From DATMXS01 sp050260275 (GTDB lineage Bacteria; Acidobacteriota; Terriglobia; Bryobacterales; Bryobacteraceae): a stretch of 8,176 nt of DNA. Each line of letters begins with the position of its first letter. Positions within the stretch are counted from its first letter, which is position 1. The position numbers and the translations under genes were made by a program. The stretch spans positions 1-8,176 of the forward strand of contig JBLNBX010000028.1 of the NCBI GenBank assembly GCA_050260275.1, given 5' to 3'. The notes under the pieces were generated by a model. That model did no database searches, was not told the DNA's origin, and saw only the letters and a list, made by a program, of their open reading frames with translations. This document shows positions 1 to 5,823 of the stretch, in pieces.

Positions 1-589
1 CATGGCGGGCCACCTGCCGTCCCCAGAACGCCGGCACCAACCCTCCGGCGAACCTATAGATCCGGTTGAACAACGGCGTGTTATCGGCTATGCACACCAG
101 CGCCAGGCGCCCGCCGGGACGCAGTACGCGGTGTATCTCGGAAAGCGCCCGCACAATGTCATCCGCCCCGAGGAGTTCGAGCAGATAGCAGCAGAAGACG
201 GCGTCGAAGCTCGCGTCGCGATAAGGCATATAGCGCGCGTCGACGGCCTGGCAGAGTGTTTCGGCCTGCGGGAACTTGCGCCGGATGCGGTCGTGCGTCC
301 GCTGGGCCATGTTAGGCGAAAGGTCAAACCCGACGGTGCGGCCGTTGCGGTTCGCCTTCACAATCCGGCGGAACATCTCGCCCGACCCGGTGGCCACCTC
401 GAGTATTTGCATACCGTCGCGAATGCCCGAGACCTCAACTGCGAGCCGGTGCGCCCGCGAATGGAAAAAGTAGGTCGAGACAGGATAAACCAGCGCCATC
501 CGGTCATAGACCCAGCGGGTCTTGTCGGCTATGGTCTTGGGCAATCCGTTCGACCGCAGAGCCAAAACGGCGTTCACGTCGTTTGTCAA
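1..589 (-). CDS. Class I SAM-dependent methyltransferase (UbiE/Methyltransf_11-like), 3' end beyond the window
   Basis: Translating the minus strand gives 196 codons with no stop, running off the left edge. Seen: motif I ILEVATGSGEMF near residues 62-73 (SAM-binding loop), the acidic motif II end GFDLSPNM near 87-94, a motif IV-like FDAVFCCYLLELL near 128-140, and the post-IV signature HRVLRPGGRLALV near 153-165, which are typical of Rossmann-fold methyltransferases. The N-terminal part (VYDRMALVYPVSTYFFHSRAH) resembles the helical cap before the fold in UbiE-like enzymes. The substrate cannot be told. The proposed start is TTG at 587-589, because GAGGGG lies 11 nt upstream at 601-606; an in-frame GTG at 575-577 is the alternative, and a stop (TAA) lies 12 codons before the TTG. 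It follows the histidine kinase by 54 bp on the same strand and is probably co-transcribed. A long plus-strand ORF across it is an antisense shadow. Confidence 0.88.
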   Translation of the reverse strand, partial: MTNDVNAVLALRSNGLPKTIADKTRWVYDRMALVYPVSTYFFHSRAHRLAVEVSGIRDGMQILEVATGSGEMFRRIVKANRNGRTVGFDLSPNMAQRTHDRIRRKFPQAETLCQAVDARYMPYRDASFDAVFCCYLLELLGADDIVRALSEIHRVLRPGGRLALVCIADNTPLFNRIYRFAGGLVPAFWGRQVARH

Positions 590-600
590 AAGAACAAAGT

Positions 601-606
601 CCCCTC
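601..606 (-). promoter_or_regulatory. Shine-Dalgarno of the methyltransferase gene
   Basis: On the minus strand this reads GAGGGG, 11 nt before the TTG at 589 and 23 nt before the GTG at 577. The spacing is a little long but favours the TTG start. There is no ATG in frame between the upstream stop and motif I except Met31 and Met60 of the predicted protein, which would remove conserved N-terminal sequence. Confidence 0.45.
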
Positions 607-643
607 GTGCTTACCAGTGCAGACTGCGCGGGTACATTATCAC

Positions 644-1957
644 CTACGCAGACGCCGAAGCAGCGGTCGATTGCAGCTCCGGTATCTCAATCTCGATGCG
701 GGTGCCTTGCCCGGGCGCGCTGTCGATCCACATCCGATAGTCGGAACCGAACAGAACCTTCAACCTCTCGTTGACGTTGCTGACGCCGATTCCCTGCTCG
801 CGCAGCGTGGCAAGTTTGGCTTCGGGAATGCCGACGCCGTCATCTTCGACCAGCAGATGGAGCCTTCCCTCCCTTAGACTACTGCGAAACCGCACCGTGC
901 CGCCATCCACTTTTTGGCTCAAACCATGCTTCACACAGTTCTCTACAAGCGGCTGCAGAAGCATGCTGGGGACCAGCTTGTCGAGCGTCGCCGGGTCCAC
1001 GTCTTTCTCGAACAGCAGCTTGTCGCCGAACCGTATCATCTCGATCGAAAGATAGTCGTTGATGAGGTCCAGTTCCTCGCTGAGAGGGTTGAAGTTCTCG
1101 TGCTTCCGGAGCAATCGCCTCAGGATATTGGAAAGCTTGTAGACCACCGCGCGGGCCTGCTGCGGGTTGGTGCGTATGAGCGCGGCAACCGAGTTCAGCG
1201 TGTTGAACAGGAAATGCGGGTTTATCTGGCGGCTGAGAGCATCCATGCGCGCCTGCAGCAGCAGCCGCTGCTGTTCTTCGAGCTTCATCTCGTTCCGCGC
1301 GTTGTTCCAGATCTTCAGCGGAATCGTGATGGCGAACAGCGTCGAGGCATAGACGGCCACGACGTTCATCGGGTGTGGATTCGGCCAGCCGGGGTACAGG
1401 AAGAATATCTGCTTCGGCCAGAAGTGCCCGATGGTCATGCGCAGGAACTCGGCCCCGACGATCGCCAGCAGGCACAGTATCTGGAATGCGGCACGCGCGT
1501 GCTGGTGCTTGCGGGCGAAGATGCGGTACAGGCTCAGGTCGAAGAAAGGGGAAAACTTCCAGACCTCTTCAGGGTCCGGGGCGAGGTTGCGCAGCAAACC
1601 ACCCAAGGCGCCGACGCCCGCCAGCAGGGGCATTGTCAGGTACTGGTGCCCCACCATCGCCGGAATCGATATGAGTATCCCCGAGAACAGGCCCGTTACG
1701 TACCCGCCCAGGATGCCGGCCAGGATGCTGGCCTCGAACCCGAGGTCCACGGCCCTGTAACTCGGCTGCAGTTCGCGCACGGTTACGCCCGCGCCGAATA
1801 TGGCGGCGAATGCCAGGGCCAGAAACAGGCGCTGGTTGAAGGTCCGCCGTTCGCGCAGCAGCATCTGGCGGAAGCCGCTGAAACGCACCAGGAAGCTGGC
1901 CAGCAGGGCTACGACGCCCAGGCGTATCAGCAGCAGGAAGAGATGGTTTTGCCACAT
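644..1957 (-). CDS. LytS/YpdA-type sensor histidine kinase with multi-pass membrane sensor
   Basis: A 437-residue membrane sensor kinase. Residues 1-215 hold several hydrophobic segments (about 5-24, 43-60, 75-100, 108-122, 158-178, 197-214), resembling the 5TM-5TMR_LYT sensor including GILGGYVTGLFSGI. A charged coiled-coil-like linker follows (about 216-240), then the His_kinase domain (PF06580 type) with SRQINPHFLFNTLNS, where H248 is the expected phosphoacceptor. The HATPase region has the N-box LVENCVKHGL (N340), the G1 box EDDGVGIP (371-378) and the G2-like GIGVSNVNERL (389-399). Known for the family: these kinases usually pair with LytTR response regulators. None lies in this window, so the partner must be elsewhere or beyond the edge. 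The ATG at 1957 is the first start after an in-frame stop and has no clear Shine-Dalgarno. The gene is transcribed away from ribA and toward the methyltransferase. The signal sensed is unknown. Confidence 0.93.
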   Translation of the reverse strand: MWQNHLFLLLIRLGVVALLASFLVRFSGFRQMLLRERRTFNQRLFLALAFAAIFGAGVTVRELQPSYRAVDLGFEASILAGILGGYVTGLFSGILISIPAMVGHQYLTMPLLAGVGALGGLLRNLAPDPEEVWKFSPFFDLSLYRIFARKHQHARAAFQILCLLAIVGAEFLRMTIGHFWPKQIFFLYPGWPNPHPMNVVAVYASTLFAITIPLKIWNNARNEMKLEEQQRLLLQARMDALSRQINPHFLFNTLNSVAALIRTNPQQARAVVYKLSNILRRLLRKHENFNPLSEELDLINDYLSIEMIRFGDKLLFEKDVDPATLDKLVPSMLLQPLVENCVKHGLSQKVDGGTVRFRSSLREGRLHLLVEDDGVGIPEAKLATLREQGIGVSNVNERLKVLFGSDYRMWIDSAPGQGTRIEIEIPELQSTAASASA

Positions 1958-2007
1958 AGCGTCGCCGGTGCCGCGCCGGGCCGACGTGCCTGCCCGGATC
2001 GCACTCC

Positions 2008-2015
2008 ATTATAAT
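2008..2015. promoter_or_regulatory. Symmetric divergent -10 box shared by the kinase gene and ribA
   Basis: The sequence ATTATAAT is its own reverse complement. The plus strand therefore reads TATAAT at 2010-2015, toward ribA, and the minus strand reads TATAAT at 2013-2008, toward the kinase. Predicted starts would be near 2022 (leader about 19 nt for ribA) and near 2001 (leader about 44 nt for the kinase). It is the most AT-rich spot in an 83-bp gap. I found no good -35 hexamer at 16-18 bp on either side, so promoter strength is uncertain. No FMN-riboswitch-sized leader fits before ribA. Confidence 0.55.
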
Positions 2016-2040
2016 TGGAAGTAAACAAAGCAGTTCGAAT

Positions 2041-2661
2041 ATGGAAAAAGCGCAACCCGCCCTATTAGGCCTGCATAAGGTCGCCGAAGCCGATTTTCCG
2101 ACGAGATTCGGCCATTTTCGTATCTATGCTTTCGACCTCCACGGCCCGGGCACGACCTCCGAAGCCGTCGTCCTCAAGATGGGCGACATGAAGGGACCGG
2201 TTCCGCCGCTGGTGCGGATCCACTCCCAGTGCCTGACGGGCGATGTTTTCCACAGCCTGCGCTGCGACTGCCGCGCCCAGCTCGAGATCGCGCTCGAGCA
2301 GATTGCTGCCGAACGGCGCGGCATGATCATCTATGAGCATGAGGAGGGCCGGGGTATAGGCCTGCTCAACAAGCTGCGCGCCTATGAGCTTCAGGATCGC
2401 GGCGCGGACACCGTCGAAGCCAACCTCCTGCTGGGCTTCAAGCCGGATCATCGAGACTACGCGCTTCCCGCGGAGATCCTGCGCTACTTCGACATCACCG
2501 CTGTCCGCCTCCTGTCCAACAACCCCTCCAAGATCGCCGCCCTCGAAGCCGCCGGCGTGAGCGTTGCGGAGCGCGTCCCGTGCGAGGTCGCCCCGGTTGT
2601 TTTCTCCGAGGGATACCTCCGGACCAAGAAGGAAAAACTCGGCCATCTTCTCGAGTTGTAG
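2041..2661 (+). CDS. ribA: GTP cyclohydrolase II (stand-alone, riboflavin biosynthesis)
   Basis: RibA opens the imidazole ring of GTP, releasing formate and pyrophosphate to give 2,5-diamino-6-ribosylamino-4-pyrimidinone 5'-phosphate, the first committed step of riboflavin synthesis in the cytosol. The 206-residue length fits a single-domain enzyme. Seen: VRIHSQCLTGDVF with zinc ligands C64, C75 and C77 (the CDC pair), YEHEEGRGIGLLNKLRAYELQ (99-118, the GTP-binding EGRGIGL signature with the conserved Tyr of RAY), GADTVEAN, DHRDY (136-140, containing the Asp and Arg that match catalytic D126/R128 of E. coli RibA), RLLSNNPSK and the C-terminal YLRTKKEKLGHLL. No DHBP synthase (RibB) domain is fused, so that activity must be encoded elsewhere. 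The ATG has only a weak Shine-Dalgarno (AAAG 10 nt upstream). It stands alone and not beside other rib genes here. Confidence 0.96.
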   Translation: MEKAQPALLGLHKVAEADFPTRFGHFRIYAFDLHGPGTTSEAVVLKMGDMKGPVPPLVRIHSQCLTGDVFHSLRCDCRAQLEIALEQIAAERRGMIIYEHEEGRGIGLLNKLRAYELQDRGADTVEANLLLGFKPDHRDYALPAEILRYFDITAVRLLSNNPSKIAALEAAGVSVAERVPCEVAPVVFSEGYLRTKKEKLGHLLEL

Positions 2662-2678
2662 CGGCCCGGCTCCAGCAG

Positions 2679-2712
2679 TTGAACCCCCGCGCGCGGCTCT
2701 GTAAACTATACT
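2679..2712 (+). promoter_or_regulatory. Possible promoter of the FxLYD-like gene
   Basis: TTGAAC at 2679-2684 is followed after 17 bp by TAAACT at 2702-2707 (4 of 6 matches to each sigma-70 hexamer). A closer -10 match, TATACT at 2707-2712, lies directly next to it but has no -35 at the right distance. Either would leave a leader of about 10-20 nt before the ATG at 2731. The 69-bp gap after ribA has no T-tract terminator, so read-through from ribA is also possible. Confidence 0.3.
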
Positions 2713-2730
2713 GGCACGCGTGGTTTTGCC

Positions 2731-3051
2731 ATGACGCGGCGTACCGCCATCGCCATCGTTCCTGTTGGCCTGCTGGCGGGCGGAGCCGGCAAAGGCTCGT
2801 CCCAGCCCGCGCAACAGCTCGAGATAACCGAATTTGCCGCCCGCCGGACTTCCGCCCGCGTAATCGAGATCGACGGCGTCGTCCGGAACACCGGCGGCCA
2901 GCCGCTGACGCGCGCCAGACTGATCTTCTATCTTCTTTCGCCCGGCGGCAGCGTCATCTCCACCCAGCGCGGGGCCATCCAGCCGGAGACGCTTGAGCCG
3001 GGCGAGGACGCTACATTCACTGGCAAACGCATGACGTGGCCAGGGCCGTAG
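2731..3051 (+). CDS. Small exported FxLYD-domain-like protein, frame broken near the C-terminus
   Basis: The open frame gives 106 residues. It begins with a short basic start (MTRR) and a hydrophobic stretch (AIAIVPVGLLAGGAG), so a signal peptide is likely, with processing somewhere around residues 18-27. The rest resembles a small beta-sandwich of FxLYD type: IEIDGVVRNTGGQPLTRARLIFYLLSPGGSVIS, then ETLEPGEDATFT. In such proteins the last strand continues past the PGE...F motif, but here the frame turns into GKRMTWPGP and stops. A shift of one base at 3021 restores a natural-looking ending that runs to 3128 (separate entry), giving a 132-residue product. Either the gene carries a one-base deletion, or the sequence has an error there. 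No slippery heptamer is visible. The molecular role is unknown. No good Shine-Dalgarno precedes the ATG. Confidence 0.7.
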   Translation: MTRRTAIAIVPVGLLAGGAGKGSSQPAQQLEITEFAARRTSARVIEIDGVVRNTGGQPLTRARLIFYLLSPGGSVISTQRGAIQPETLEPGEDATFTGKRMTWPGP

Positions 3052-3128
3052 AGCTCAGAATCGGCGCTCAGAACCGCGCCGGTACCGTCATCCCAGTCGT
3101 AAACCCCGGGCCCTATCCGATCGAATAG
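3021..3128 (+). other. Displaced C-terminal end of the FxLYD-like protein (other frame)
   Basis: From TGG at 3021-3023 to TAG at 3126-3128 the frame reads 35 residues starting WQTHDVARAVELRIGAQ, with VIPVVNPGPYPIE at the end. This reads as the missing last strands of the upstream domain: the pattern of a Gly/Asn-rich turn, a valine strand and a final NPGPYPIE is my recollection of how these small acidobacterial proteins end. The join needs one base added near 3021 (for example TTC ACT TGG CAA in place of TTC ACTGG CAA). It has no start codon or Shine-Dalgarno of its own, so it is not an independent gene. Confidence 0.65.
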
Positions 3129-3143
3129 CCCCGTCCCTCCAGG

Positions 3144-3154
3144 CAATTAAATTG
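3144..3154. promoter_or_regulatory. AT-rich palindrome upstream of the winged-helix gene
   Basis: CAATT-A-AATTG is a perfect inverted repeat of 5 bp arms around one base, in an otherwise GC-rich 89-bp gap, 64 bp before the winged-helix ATG. It could be an operator for the adjacent DNA-binding protein or simply promoter AT-richness. I see no well-spaced -35/-10 pair around it. Confidence 0.25.
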
Positions 3155-3205
3155 TTGCGACATTTGTACCCTCCCGAGCATCCTACTGGAAGGTTGATCC
3201 AAATC

Positions 3206-3210
3206 GGAGA
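3206..3210 (+). promoter_or_regulatory. Shine-Dalgarno that fixes the winged-helix start
   Basis: GGAGA ends 7 nt before the ATG at 3218, which is ideal spacing. It favours this ATG over the longer reading from TTG at 3152, whose extra 22 residues (proline-rich, no domain match) are not protein-like. Confidence 0.7.
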
Positions 3211-3217
3211 CGACAGC

Positions 3218-3601
3218 ATGACAACAACGGAGATGCAAGGGGCGGTTGCTCTGGAGAACTACCGGGACAGGCACATCGAGATCGACTACACCACGCGGAG
3301 CCTCAGGGTAGACTCCGTGCCCGTCACACTCACACGCAAGGAGTTCGCCCTCCTCGCCGCGCTGGCTTCGAACGCGGGAGAGATCATGCGCCGCGACGTG
3401 CTCCTGAGCCGCATCTGGGGCTACGGACCGATGATCCGGACGCGCACGCTGGACGTCCACATCCGGCGCCTTAGGAAGAAGCTTGGGGTTCATGGGGATA
3501 GCTACATCGAGACGATATTCGGAGTGGGATACCGATTCCAGCCCGCCCACGGGTATCGCGCGCCCCTGCTGACCATGGGAGCCATGCAAGCCATCGCGTA
3601 G
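3218..3601 (+). CDS. Winged-helix DNA-binding protein of OmpR/PhoB type lacking a receiver domain
   Basis: A 127-residue protein consisting almost entirely of a Trans_reg_C domain. Seen: VDSVPVTLTRKEFALLAALA (31-50; the conserved LTxKEFxLL start of helix 1), SNAGEIMRRDVLLSRIWG (51-68), the recognition helix RTRTLDVHIRRLRKKLG (74-90), and the wing with IETIFGVGYRF (97-107). The ~20 residues before the domain do not contain a phosphoacceptor receiver, and no receiver is encoded just upstream in any frame, because that DNA belongs to the FxLYD gene. It therefore cannot be a standard phosphorylated response regulator. It may be constitutive, controlled by abundance, or work with a partner. It is unlikely to be the partner of the LytS-type kinase, which normally pairs with LytTR regulators. 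Target genes are unknown; the flanking palindromes are possible sites. Confidence 0.88.
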   Translation: MTTTEMQGAVALENYRDRHIEIDYTTRSLRVDSVPVTLTRKEFALLAALASNAGEIMRRDVLLSRIWGYGPMIRTRTLDVHIRRLRKKLGVHGDSYIETIFGVGYRFQPAHGYRAPLLTMGAMQAIA

Positions 3602-3683
3602 CTGTCGCACATCCGTCTCACAGCCGTCGCGCAGGCACGGCTTCCACGGGGGGCCGCCTGGACTGCCCGTTCATACGCTTTCG

Positions 3684-3712
3684 GGAACCCTTCGTATAGA
3701 ATGAGGGGTTCC
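3684..3712 (+). promoter_or_regulatory. Stem-loop over the -10-like box and Shine-Dalgarno of aroA
   Basis: GGAACCCTTCGT (3684-3695) can pair with ATGAGGGGTTCC (3701-3712): 12 pairs, two of them G-U, with the 5-nt loop ATAGA. The right arm contains the only good Shine-Dalgarno of aroA, GAGGGG at 3703-3708, 6 nt before ATG 3715. The loop region carries -10-like boxes, TATAGA (3695-3700) and TAGAAT (3697-3702), without a convincing -35. If TAGAAT is the -10 box, transcription would start around the Shine-Dalgarno, so the two readings are partly exclusive: RNA hairpin masking the ribosome site on read-through transcripts, or DNA operator over a promoter. Confidence 0.5.
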
Positions 3713-3714
3713 GA

Positions 3715-4998
3715 ATGGCTGAACGCGTATCCCCTGCCCAACGTCTCGCGGGCTCGGTTAGCCTGCCAGGCGACAAGTCCATTTCGCATCGCTATGCGAT
3801 GCTCGGCGCAATCGCCGAGGGCGTAACCCGAATCCGCAACTACTCGACAGGCGCGGATTGCGCGTCCACGCTGGAGTGCCTGCGTGCGCTCGGCGTTGCG
3901 GTGGAGCGGAAGGGGACGTCGGTCTCGATCTCGGGATGCGGCCTTCACGGTCTGCGCGAACCCGGACGTGTGCTCGACGCCGGCAATTCTGGATCCATCA
4001 TGCGGATGCTGCCCGGCATACTCGCCGCCCAGCGCTTCCCCACCCGCATCACTGGAGACGAGAGCGTCCTGCGCAGGCCGGTGGATCGTATCCTGCGCCC
4101 GCTTGAGGCCATGGGTGCGGCGGTATCGGCACGCGACGGGCGCTTCCCGCCACTTGAGCTGCGCCCGGCCCGGCTGCGCCCGGTGGACTATGAGATTCCG
4201 GTGCCGAGCGCGCAGGTTAAGACCTGCATTCTGTTCGCCGGCCTGTACGCAGACGGGGTCACCACTGTGCGCGAGACCGTGCGCACGCGCGACCACACCG
4301 AACTCGCCCTCAAGGAGTTCGGGGCGGAGCTGGACGTGGAAGGCCGCGCGATTCTCGTCCGCGGCCCGGCCAGGCTAAAGGCGCGCGAGTTGTCGGTTCC
4401 GGGCGACCTTTCCTCCGCGGCTTTCTTCATAGCCGCCGCGCTGCTAGTGCCCGGCTCGGAAATCTCTATAGAAGCGGTCGGGCTCAACCCGACGCGCTCG
4501 GCGCTGATCGATTTCCTCGTCAGCATGGGCGCCCCCATCCGGATTCGCGGGCCCGAGTTCCGCGCTGGCGAGGCGGTCGGCAGCCTCGACATCCGCCACG
4601 CGCCGCTGCGCGGCGGGGTGATCGAAAAGGGCCTAACGGCGGCTCTAATCGACGAGATCCCCGTCCTGGCGGTCCTCGGAGCGGCTTCCGAGGAAGGGCT
4701 CACCGTCCTGAACGCCGCCGAACTGCGCATCAAGGAAACCGATCGTATCGCCAGCGTGGCCGAGAACCTCAGCCGCATGGGCGTGAAGGTGGAAGTGTGG
4801 CAGGACGGCTTCCGGGTGCCTGGCAGGCAGCGGTTCCGCACCGCCGCGCTCCACTCGTTCGGCGATCACCGCATCGCCATGGCGTTCGCAGTAGCGTCGC
4901 TGGCGGCCGACGGGGAATGCTCTATCGAAGGCGCTGAGGCCGCAGCCGTGTCGTTCCCCGAGTTCTTCGACCTGCTGAATGGTCTGCGCGTGCGATAG
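3715..4998 (+). CDS. aroA: 3-phosphoshikimate 1-carboxyvinyltransferase (EPSP synthase)
   Basis: AroA joins phosphoenolpyruvate to shikimate 3-phosphate, the sixth step of the shikimate pathway to chorismate, in the cytosol. Its 427 residues equal the usual length. Seen: LPGDKSISHR (17-26) with substrate-binding K21, S22 and R26; DAGNSGSIMRML (88-99); GDESVLRRP near 114-122; SAQVKTCILFAGLYADG (165-181); IDEIPVLAV with catalytic D313; RIKETDRI with E341 and R344; and SFGDHRIAMA with H385/R386. PGDKSISHR and GNSGS resemble class II-type enzymes more than the E. coli PGSK/NAGT form. By alignment, Gly93 matches E. coli G96, Ser94 matches T97 and Met98 matches P101. GAGGGG 6 nt upstream fixes the start. 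It is alone here, not beside other aro genes, and faces the LolA-like gene. Confidence 0.97.
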   Translation: MAERVSPAQRLAGSVSLPGDKSISHRYAMLGAIAEGVTRIRNYSTGADCASTLECLRALGVAVERKGTSVSISGCGLHGLREPGRVLDAGNSGSIMRMLPGILAAQRFPTRITGDESVLRRPVDRILRPLEAMGAAVSARDGRFPPLELRPARLRPVDYEIPVPSAQVKTCILFAGLYADGVTTVRETVRTRDHTELALKEFGAELDVEGRAILVRGPARLKARELSVPGDLSSAAFFIAAALLVPGSEISIEAVGLNPTRSALIDFLVSMGAPIRIRGPEFRAGEAVGSLDIRHAPLRGGVIEKGLTAALIDEIPVLAVLGAASEEGLTVLNAAELRIKETDRIASVAENLSRMGVKVEVWQDGFRVPGRQRFRTAALHSFGDHRIAMAFAVASLAADGECSIEGAEAAAVSFPEFFDLLNGLRVR

Positions 4999-5012
4999 AG
5001 TGGCGCACCGCG

Positions 5013-5030
5013 GCTGCCGGCGCCGGCAGC
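5013..5030. terminator. GC-rich palindrome between converging genes, possible bidirectional terminator
   Basis: GCTGCCGGCGCCGGCAGC is an 18-bp perfect palindrome filling most of the 33-bp gap between the aroA stop (4998) and the stop of the opposite gene (5032). The position suits a terminator shared by both strands. No T-tract follows on either strand, so it is not a classical intrinsic terminator; it could slow polymerase or protect 3' ends. Confidence 0.45.
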
Positions 5031-5031
5031 A

Positions 5032-5823
5032 TCACTGCGGCGGCGTCTCGACCGGGTCACCGTACTGGATCGTCGTCTCCGCCTTGAACTGCTTGTAGTC
5101 TTCATAGCGGACGATCATCCGCATGCGCTGCGGCCCCGTCTGGAAATGGAGCGTGTCGTCGGCGCGGGTGTACGTCGGGAACCAGTACTTGCCATCGATC
5201 TGCTCGCGGTAGGTCTCGAATTTCGGGAACTGGTTGTCGCCGCGCACAAGGCCGACGCCACGGCCGTAGCTCTTGACGATCTGCAGGTCGCGGTCGTCCA
5301 CCCAGACGATGCCCTGGAAATACCGTTTGCCCTTTTCGAGCTGCTTCGGCTTGACGGCGAAAACGTAGCAGGGAATTTCGTCAGCGTTCTGCTTGCCCAG
5401 AAACCGGACGTGGTACTTCGGAATGTCCTCCGTGGTCAGCACGAAGGGCTGAACGTTGCGCAGGTCCTCCTCGTCCTCGGGCGTGAGCTGCAGATTCTTG
5501 AGCGTGGCGACAGGTGCGCGCACCACCTTTTCGGTCCGCTTGTTCCGGTCGTCGAACAGGACGTCCGTCACCATCTCCCAGCGGCCCACCGTCGCGCCCC
5601 CGGGCTCCAGCTCGAGCACGCGGGCCGTCTGCCTGTATGTGTAATTCTCCCGGGCGCGCGCGAACATCGATTCTTTCTCTGCGAACTTCGCGATGATGTC
5701 GTTGATCTCCGCCTCCGACAGCTCCTGCTGCGGCGTGCGGACGCCCTCATCGACTTTTCGCCAGCCCGCCTGCTGGGCGAACAGGGCGGCGTTGAGCATA
5801 GCCAGAAGCGCTAGATACCGCAT
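5032..5823 (-). CDS. Exported LolA-like (outer-membrane lipoprotein-sorting-like) protein
   Basis: A 263-residue protein with an N-terminal signal peptide (RYLALLAMLNAALFA, probable cut before QQAGW near residue 16), so the product is likely periplasmic. After a short linker, helix-rich residues 34-60 lead into a beta-rich region: YTYRQTARVLEL (61-72), GRWEMVTDVLFDD (80-92), then PCYVFAVKPKQLEKGKRYFQ (151-170), GIVWVDDRDLQIVKSYGR (171-188) and DGKYWFPTYTRADDTLHF (210-227). Substrate-like strands with D-x-x-L and YWFPT patterns recur in the LolA/LppX/RseB-like fold, which binds lipid or lipoprotein. Proteins of this size are common in Acidobacteriota, where the function is not proven. AAGGA lies 4 nt before the ATG. 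It is divergent from the dehydrogenase gene. LolA itself is shorter (about 180 residues after export), so this is a relative and not a true LolA. Confidence 0.8.
   Translation of the reverse strand: MRYLALLAMLNAALFAQQAGWRKVDEGVRTPQQELSEAEINDIIAKFAEKESMFARARENYTYRQTARVLELEPGGATVGRWEMVTDVLFDDRNKRTEKVVRAPVATLKNLQLTPEDEEDLRNVQPFVLTTEDIPKYHVRFLGKQNADEIPCYVFAVKPKQLEKGKRYFQGIVWVDDRDLQIVKSYGRGVGLVRGDNQFPKFETYREQIDGKYWFPTYTRADDTLHFQTGPQRMRMIVRYEDYKQFKAETTIQYGDPVETPPQ

Noticed and set aside
2..877. Long plus-strand open frame of 291 codons opposite the methyltransferase and kinase end
   Set aside because: The minus strand in this stretch gives clear methyltransferase and HATPase motifs. The plus reading has no domain, is Arg/His/Pro-rich, and crosses two real genes.
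914..2014. Plus-strand open frame of 366 codons opposite the histidine kinase
   Set aside because: It is rich in Gln, Arg and Glu with no recognisable domain and is a complement shadow of a kinase with intact H, N and G boxes.
2031..2040. CAGTTCGAAT, like a tRNA T-loop, just before ribA
   Set aside because: An isolated match of about 8 bases with no other tRNA arm upstream; the preceding bases are an AT-rich promoter-like region.
1990..2041. FMN riboswitch upstream of ribA
   Set aside because: The gap to the divergent gene is 83 bp and the likely leader only about 20 nt, too short for the element, and no conserved core sequence is seen.
2687..2696. CCGCGCGCGG palindrome after ribA, considered as a terminator
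   Set aside because: A simple GC alternation of 10 bp with no T-tract, expected in such GC-rich DNA; it also lies in the spacer of the possible next promoter.
2065..2814. Minus-strand open frame of 249 codons opposite ribA
   Set aside because: ribA on the plus strand has all its zinc and catalytic residues; the antisense frame matches nothing I know.
3622..3642. AGCCGT/ACGGCT stem after the winged-helix gene, considered as its terminator
   Set aside because: Only 6 bp with a 9-nt loop and followed by TTCCACGG, with no T-tract, so support is too weak.
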